From: Bacteroidia bacterium
Lineage (GTDB): Bacteria; Bacteroidota; Bacteroidia; Chitinophagales; Saprospiraceae
Length of the DNA stretch: 9,819 bases
Direction: 5' to 3'
Assembly (NCBI GenBank): GCA_030431945.1
Contig: JAUIIF010000121.1
Coordinates: 1 to 9,819, forward strand
A program made the translations under genes and the position numbers. The notes below the pieces were generated by a model that was not told the DNA's origin, searched no databases, and saw only the letters and a list, made by a program, of their open reading frames with translations. Below are positions 7,172 through 9,819 of this stretch, piece after piece; positions within the stretch are counted from its first letter, which is position 1; the number at the start of each line of letters is the position of its first letter.

Positions 7172-7402
7172 TCAGGCGGCATTTTCCTGACTCATTCGTA
7201 CTTCAATGGTCTTTAATCGGAGTGCCTGGTTTTCCGCCACGGCATTAAGTACCTTAAGTTCTTCATTAAGTTCCTCCTTCCTAACCGGATCTTCCCCGAA
7301 GTATCTTCGCTTGCGGTTAATATCAAGTATCCGTTGAACTGTCTCGTTCAGCGCCATTTTGGTCTTCAGATAATGATACTTAATGTTTCTCCTGGTACTC
7401 AT
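7172..7402 (-). CDS. Small basic protein of unknown function
   Basis: A 76-residue protein that I do not recognise. From the ATG at 7402 it has a basic N-terminus (MSTRRNIKYHYLKTKM), a helix NETVQRILDINRKRRYF, a GEDP turn, and a charged helix, KEELNEELKVLNAVAENQ, with leucines and alanines at heptad-like spacing that could form a short coiled coil; the C-terminus is SQENAA. No membrane segment, signal peptide or cysteine is present. An upstream in-frame start at 7459 is rejected because it lies inside a terminator hairpin and adds a low-complexity stretch; a start at the internal Met (7357) remains possible. The coding DNA is about 40-45% G+C in the lines I counted, clearly below most neighbours, which hints at acquisition or weak constraint. 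It has its own terminator and a possible terminator-containing leader. Reality of the gene is likely but not certain. Confidence 0.6.
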   Translation of the reverse strand: MSTRRNIKYHYLKTKMALNETVQRILDINRKRRYFGEDPVRKEELNEELKVLNAVAENQALRLKTIEVRMSQENAA

Positions 7403-7445
7403 AAGCTCTTGGGTTCTTTTGGTAAAAAAAAGTAGGCCGGTCGGT

Positions 7446-7467
7446 AAAAAATGCCTCAAAAGAGGCC
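7446..7467 (-). terminator. Intrinsic terminator between the acyltransferase gene and the small gene
   Basis: On the minus strand GCCTC (7466-7462), a four-T loop and GAGGC (7457-7453) form a hairpin followed by one A and six Ts (7451-7446). It lies 191 bases past the stop of the leftward acyltransferase gene, whose transcript it may end. It also lies 44 bases before the ATG of the small gene, so it could instead act as an attenuator in that gene's leader. Confidence 0.62.
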
Positions 7468-7502
7468 GGAGCCGGATAACAACAATGCTAGGAACGGACG
7501 AC

Positions 7503-7533
7503 GAAAACTAAGGAATTATTGTGGAATGATCAA
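7503..7533 (-). promoter_or_regulatory. Candidate promoter for the small gene's leader
   Basis: On the minus strand TTG (7533-7531) is followed after 20 bases by TAGTTTTC (7510-7503), five of six fixed bases of the Bacteroidota -7 box. A transcript starting near 7496 would cross the terminator at 7467-7446 before reaching the ATG at 7402. The remainder of 7468-7657 is A+T-rich and shows no gene I can support. Confidence 0.3.
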
Positions 7534-7657
7534 GGTTTATCCCAAACAATTTCAGCAGGATGTGTTGCCGATCCGTTTCTGCCCAAAGAACCTTCTGACG
7601 GGGCTTAAAGTTGGCTGGCAATGTTCGTTATGATAGAAATCTGACGGTTGACGACAC

Positions 7658-8965
7658 TCACTTACCGCAGGATTCCCGGAAAGGATTTCGGGCTGTCCAG
7701 GCTGGTGCGCTGTATACCGCCGGGGTAAAGAGGGGAATCAGGCGATTGAGCCACTTGTGGCGGGCCTTGATCTGTACGGCGTAGTCAACCGGTTCTGCCC
7801 CCAGGGAGCTTTTGATTTCCAGCGCCGTCCGCCCGTAATCAAGGGTTTTGAACCCTCCCGCAATGGCGTCCTCCAGGAGGTCGAAAAGCATGTTATGGTA
7901 CAGGTGGTGCTGCTGGTTACAGGTTTCTTCCAGGCCGAGGAAATGCGCGTGATAGGTTTTGTCGTTCGGGATCGCGGTGGTAAAACCGACGAGCTTCCCG
8001 GAGGCGTCAAAGTATCCGTGAAACCGTACGGTTGCCTGGCTGCTTTCCGGAAAAGTTTCTTCATCCCCGCCATTGGTCGTCAGCAGAACCTTCAGGTTGG
8101 TGGTGGACCGGTGAAGACTGGCCAGCCAGGGGAAGTATGCTTCGGAAAGGCTGGCGGCGTTAAAATCAGCCCCGCTGCTTACCTGCTGATAGAGTTGGTA
8201 GCAACGGTCCTGGTAATGAATGACTTCTTCCTGGGTCAACAGCCGGCGGGTGATGCCCGTCAGCTTAGTGCGGGCCCGGCGGGCCCGTACCCGGTATTTA
8301 CTGGTGAGGTCCGCGAGATAGTCCGCGGCCGTCCGCCAGTGCTCCTCGATTTTGAGGTGCATGGAAGGGTCTGCCGGAAGTTGATGAAAACCTCGTTGCT
8401 CAAGGGCCGTAGTCGTGTCGGATGGGGTATGGTAAAGATCCTTGAGGAGGACTGCGGTGTAGCCTGCCTCCCGGCACATAAGCGTTTCCGCTACGGCGGT
8501 GAGCAGATTAGCCGTTTCGCCGGGCGACAGGGCTTCGAGCCCGTCCTGGCAATACGGCCCGGAAGTGAGAAACTGGCCCAGGCACAGGATTTTAAAGGAA
8601 AGGGGGCGCAACAGGAAGCGACGCAGATCAAAAGAGGAGGTTTCTCCTTTTACCCCTTCGCTAACCTGGTCTGCTGCCCTGAAATAGAATGTCTGGGCAG
8701 GTAATAAAATTCGCTGCTTGGTCACCTGGTTCTCCAGTACGAGGGCCGTAGTTTCTATTCCCTGAGGTTGCTCCACGAGGAAGGACATAGTAGCCTGGCT
8801 AACCCAGAAGTTGTCCTTGCGCGCGGCCTGCGGCCAGCTGGAGGCAATAGCTTCCGGGGTTGCACAAGAAAGTAGCCGCCACTGGTTAAATCCTTTGACC
8901 AGCAGGCCCCGTTCAGGGAGGCCCTGGCGTAATGGGCAAAACAAGGGAAGAAAAGCTGTAAGCAT
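7658..8965 (-). CDS. GNAT-fold N-acyltransferase, FemAB/BioF2-like
   Basis: A 435-residue protein whose C-terminal half resembles the FemAB/BioF2-like acetyltransferases (double GNAT fold): a basic segment SKYRVRARRARTKL, then YFPWLASLHRS, a strand pair FHGYFDASGKLVGFTTAI, the block YHAHFLGLEE (338-347), the helix LYHNMLFDLLEDAI, and LDYGRTALEIKSSLGAEP around 375-391, matching the family's xxGRxxxxxKxxxG pattern. The N-terminal half (about 1-200) is more divergent but fits the first GNAT lobe. Family members transfer acyl or aminoacyl groups, some onto peptidoglycan or cell-surface sugars; the substrate here is unknown. No signal peptide is clear, although residues 1-12 are hydrophobic. ATG 8965 is the first start; the next Met, at about residue 60, would cut off a plausible lobe. 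It is divergent from the stress-protein gene, 202 bases away. A long open frame on the opposite strand is a shadow. Confidence 0.78.
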   Translation of the reverse strand: MLTAFLPLFCPLRQGLPERGLLVKGFNQWRLLSCATPEAIASSWPQAARKDNFWVSQATMSFLVEQPQGIETTALVLENQVTKQRILLPAQTFYFRAADQVSEGVKGETSSFDLRRFLLRPLSFKILCLGQFLTSGPYCQDGLEALSPGETANLLTAVAETLMCREAGYTAVLLKDLYHTPSDTTTALEQRGFHQLPADPSMHLKIEEHWRTAADYLADLTSKYRVRARRARTKLTGITRRLLTQEEVIHYQDRCYQLYQQVSSGADFNAASLSEAYFPWLASLHRSTTNLKVLLTTNGGDEETFPESSQATVRFHGYFDASGKLVGFTTAIPNDKTYHAHFLGLEETCNQQHHLYHNMLFDLLEDAIAGGFKTLDYGRTALEIKSSLGAEPVDYAVQIKARHKWLNRLIPLFTPAVYSAPAWTARNPFRESCGK

Positions 8966-9167
8966 AATTGATAACTAGACGACTGGCGACTGTTTTAGTA
9001 ACGTCTAAGCCTTAAAATGGATGGCGACCCGGAGCTAAACCAGCGATATTGTCCGGTGCAGGTTCTCCGCCCGCCAGGTTTTTATGTGCAGGAGGTTGGT
9101 CTACTTCGTCGTCATTATCCGAGGGGTGTCCTATCTTGCGGGCCTTACCCTAAGATACTACGTACTG

Positions 9168-9819
9168 ATGATGCACCGAATTCTTGTCCCGATTGATTTT
9201 AGCAACGGCAGTGCTGCAGCCCTGCGCTACGCCCAGGATTTTGCCGTTACCGTCGGGGCAGCGACCGTGAAGGCCATTCACGTGTTCTCCCCACAAACTG
9301 CTGCCGGTGATGCCGTTATCTTACCTTCTATGGGAGAACTGATGGACCAGCGGGACCAGGCAATGACGGACTTCCTGCAAAATGTTCCCGTCCCAAAATC
9401 TATAAGCCGGACTTCCGAACTGTTGCTGGGCTTTGCGGCAGATAAAATCGTGGAGCACGCAGAAAAATTTGATCTGGTCATCATGGGAGCAACCGGAGAA
9501 ACAGACCTGCTGGAAGAAGTTTTCGGCAGCGTCTCCTCCGCCGTAGCACAAAAAGCGGAATGCCCGGTCTTACTGGTTCCCGGCCTGGCCAGGTTTAAGG
9601 ATTACCAGCACATCCTCTACGCAAGTAACAGCCTTTCGCTCAGCCGCAGGGCCGTATTGCAATTCATGGATTTCAACGAACTCTTCCGTGCCCGCGTACA
9701 TTTTGTGCACGTTAACGATGAGGAAGGCCAGCACGAAGGCCGGCGCGAAAGTCTCTTTGCCCCGTTGTTCAATAATCCGGACCCGGAGTTCGCCTTTGAA
9801 ATCAAAGAGGTAACGGCTG
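9168..9819 (+). CDS. Tandem universal stress protein (UspA family), 3' end outside window
   Basis: The frame from ATG 9168 (or the adjacent ATG 9171) stays open to the window edge, giving 217 residues without a stop. Domain 1 (about 2-138) starts RILVPIDFSNGSAAALRYA, with the conserved Asp at residue 10, and ends FDLVIMGATG then CPVLLVP. It carries the ATP-binding signature G-x2-G-x9-G-S at G107, G110, G120 and S121, so this domain should bind nucleotide. A second Usp domain begins after residue 139 (FKDYQHILYASNSLSLSRRAV) and is cut off, which makes this a tandem-domain Usp of the kind common in Bacteroidota. Such proteins are cytoplasmic and induced by starvation or other stress. No clear ribosome binding site or promoter is visible; TATCTTGC at 9132 is a weak -7-like box without a partner. 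Confidence 0.93.
   Translation, partial: MMHRILVPIDFSNGSAAALRYAQDFAVTVGAATVKAIHVFSPQTAAGDAVILPSMGELMDQRDQAMTDFLQNVPVPKSISRTSELLLGFAADKIVEHAEKFDLVIMGATGETDLLEEVFGSVSSAVAQKAECPVLLVPGLARFKDYQHILYASNSLSLSRRAVLQFMDFNELFRARVHFVHVNDEEGQHEGRRESLFAPLFNNPDPEFAFEIKEVTA

Noticed and set aside
7451..7633. A 60-codon plus-strand frame in the A+T-rich island
   Set aside because: Its start lies in the terminator hairpin, the peptide has no recognisable motif, and neighbouring signals are on the minus strand.
7757..8704. A 315-codon open frame on the plus strand opposite the acyltransferase gene
   Set aside because: It is fully antisense to a gene with recognisable motifs, shows no family motif itself, and such long shadows are common with G+C-rich third codon positions.
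9017..9196. A 59-codon plus-strand frame in the divergent spacer, overlapping the start of the stress-protein gene
   Set aside because: It is rich in Pro, Arg and Cys, lacks any motif or start signal, and overlaps the well-supported Usp start by 29 bases in another frame.

Overview
The window looks like chromosomal DNA from a rather G+C-rich member of the Bacteroidota, plausibly Saprospiria (Lewinella-like). Three things point there: a single-chain MurF-alanine racemase fusion, which is a Bacteroidota arrangement; promoters resembling the Bacteroidota TTTG / TAnnTTTG type; and starts with almost no Shine-Dalgarno sequence. The taxon is an inference from gene content, not from a marker gene. 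No rRNA, tRNA, CRISPR array, insertion sequence or phage gene was found.

Layout. Bases 1-3363 read rightward: the C-terminal end of an ACC-synthase-like class I aminotransferase, a small SnoaL/NTF2-like protein, and the large bifunctional murF/alr gene, which makes UDP-MurNAc-pentapeptide and also supplies D-alanine. Bases 3576-5045, also rightward, hold an unrecognised five-helix membrane protein and a NarL/LuxR-type response regulator with no kinase beside it. A convergent gap (5046-5234) with three hairpins follows.

Bases 5235-6974 read leftward: etfB (intact) and etfA (apparently broken), the two subunits of electron transfer flavoprotein. etfA has a frame break near 5950. About 30 residues present in homologues also seem to be missing there, so this is either a deletion pseudogene or an assembly fault. 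A good Bacteroidota promoter lies upstream of etfB, directly against a terminator that ends the next leftward unit.

Bases 7138-7660 form a visibly A+T-richer island. It holds one small unrecognised basic gene (7172-7402, leftward) with an intrinsic terminator after it and another just before its start, inside what may be its own leader. Further right are a leftward GNAT-fold/FemAB-like acyltransferase (7658-8965) and, divergent from it, a rightward tandem universal stress protein cut by the window edge.

The genes are mostly housekeeping (cell wall, fatty-acid/amino-acid electron transfer, regulation, stress). I do not see a defence system or a recognisable new multi-gene system. The best leads are the damaged etfA, the small low-G+C gene with its terminator-containing leader, and the structured convergent spacer. 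No stretch over 300 bases lacks a gene. The 202-base divergent spacer 8966-9167 and the 212-base spacer 3364-3575 show no convincing promoter or structure.
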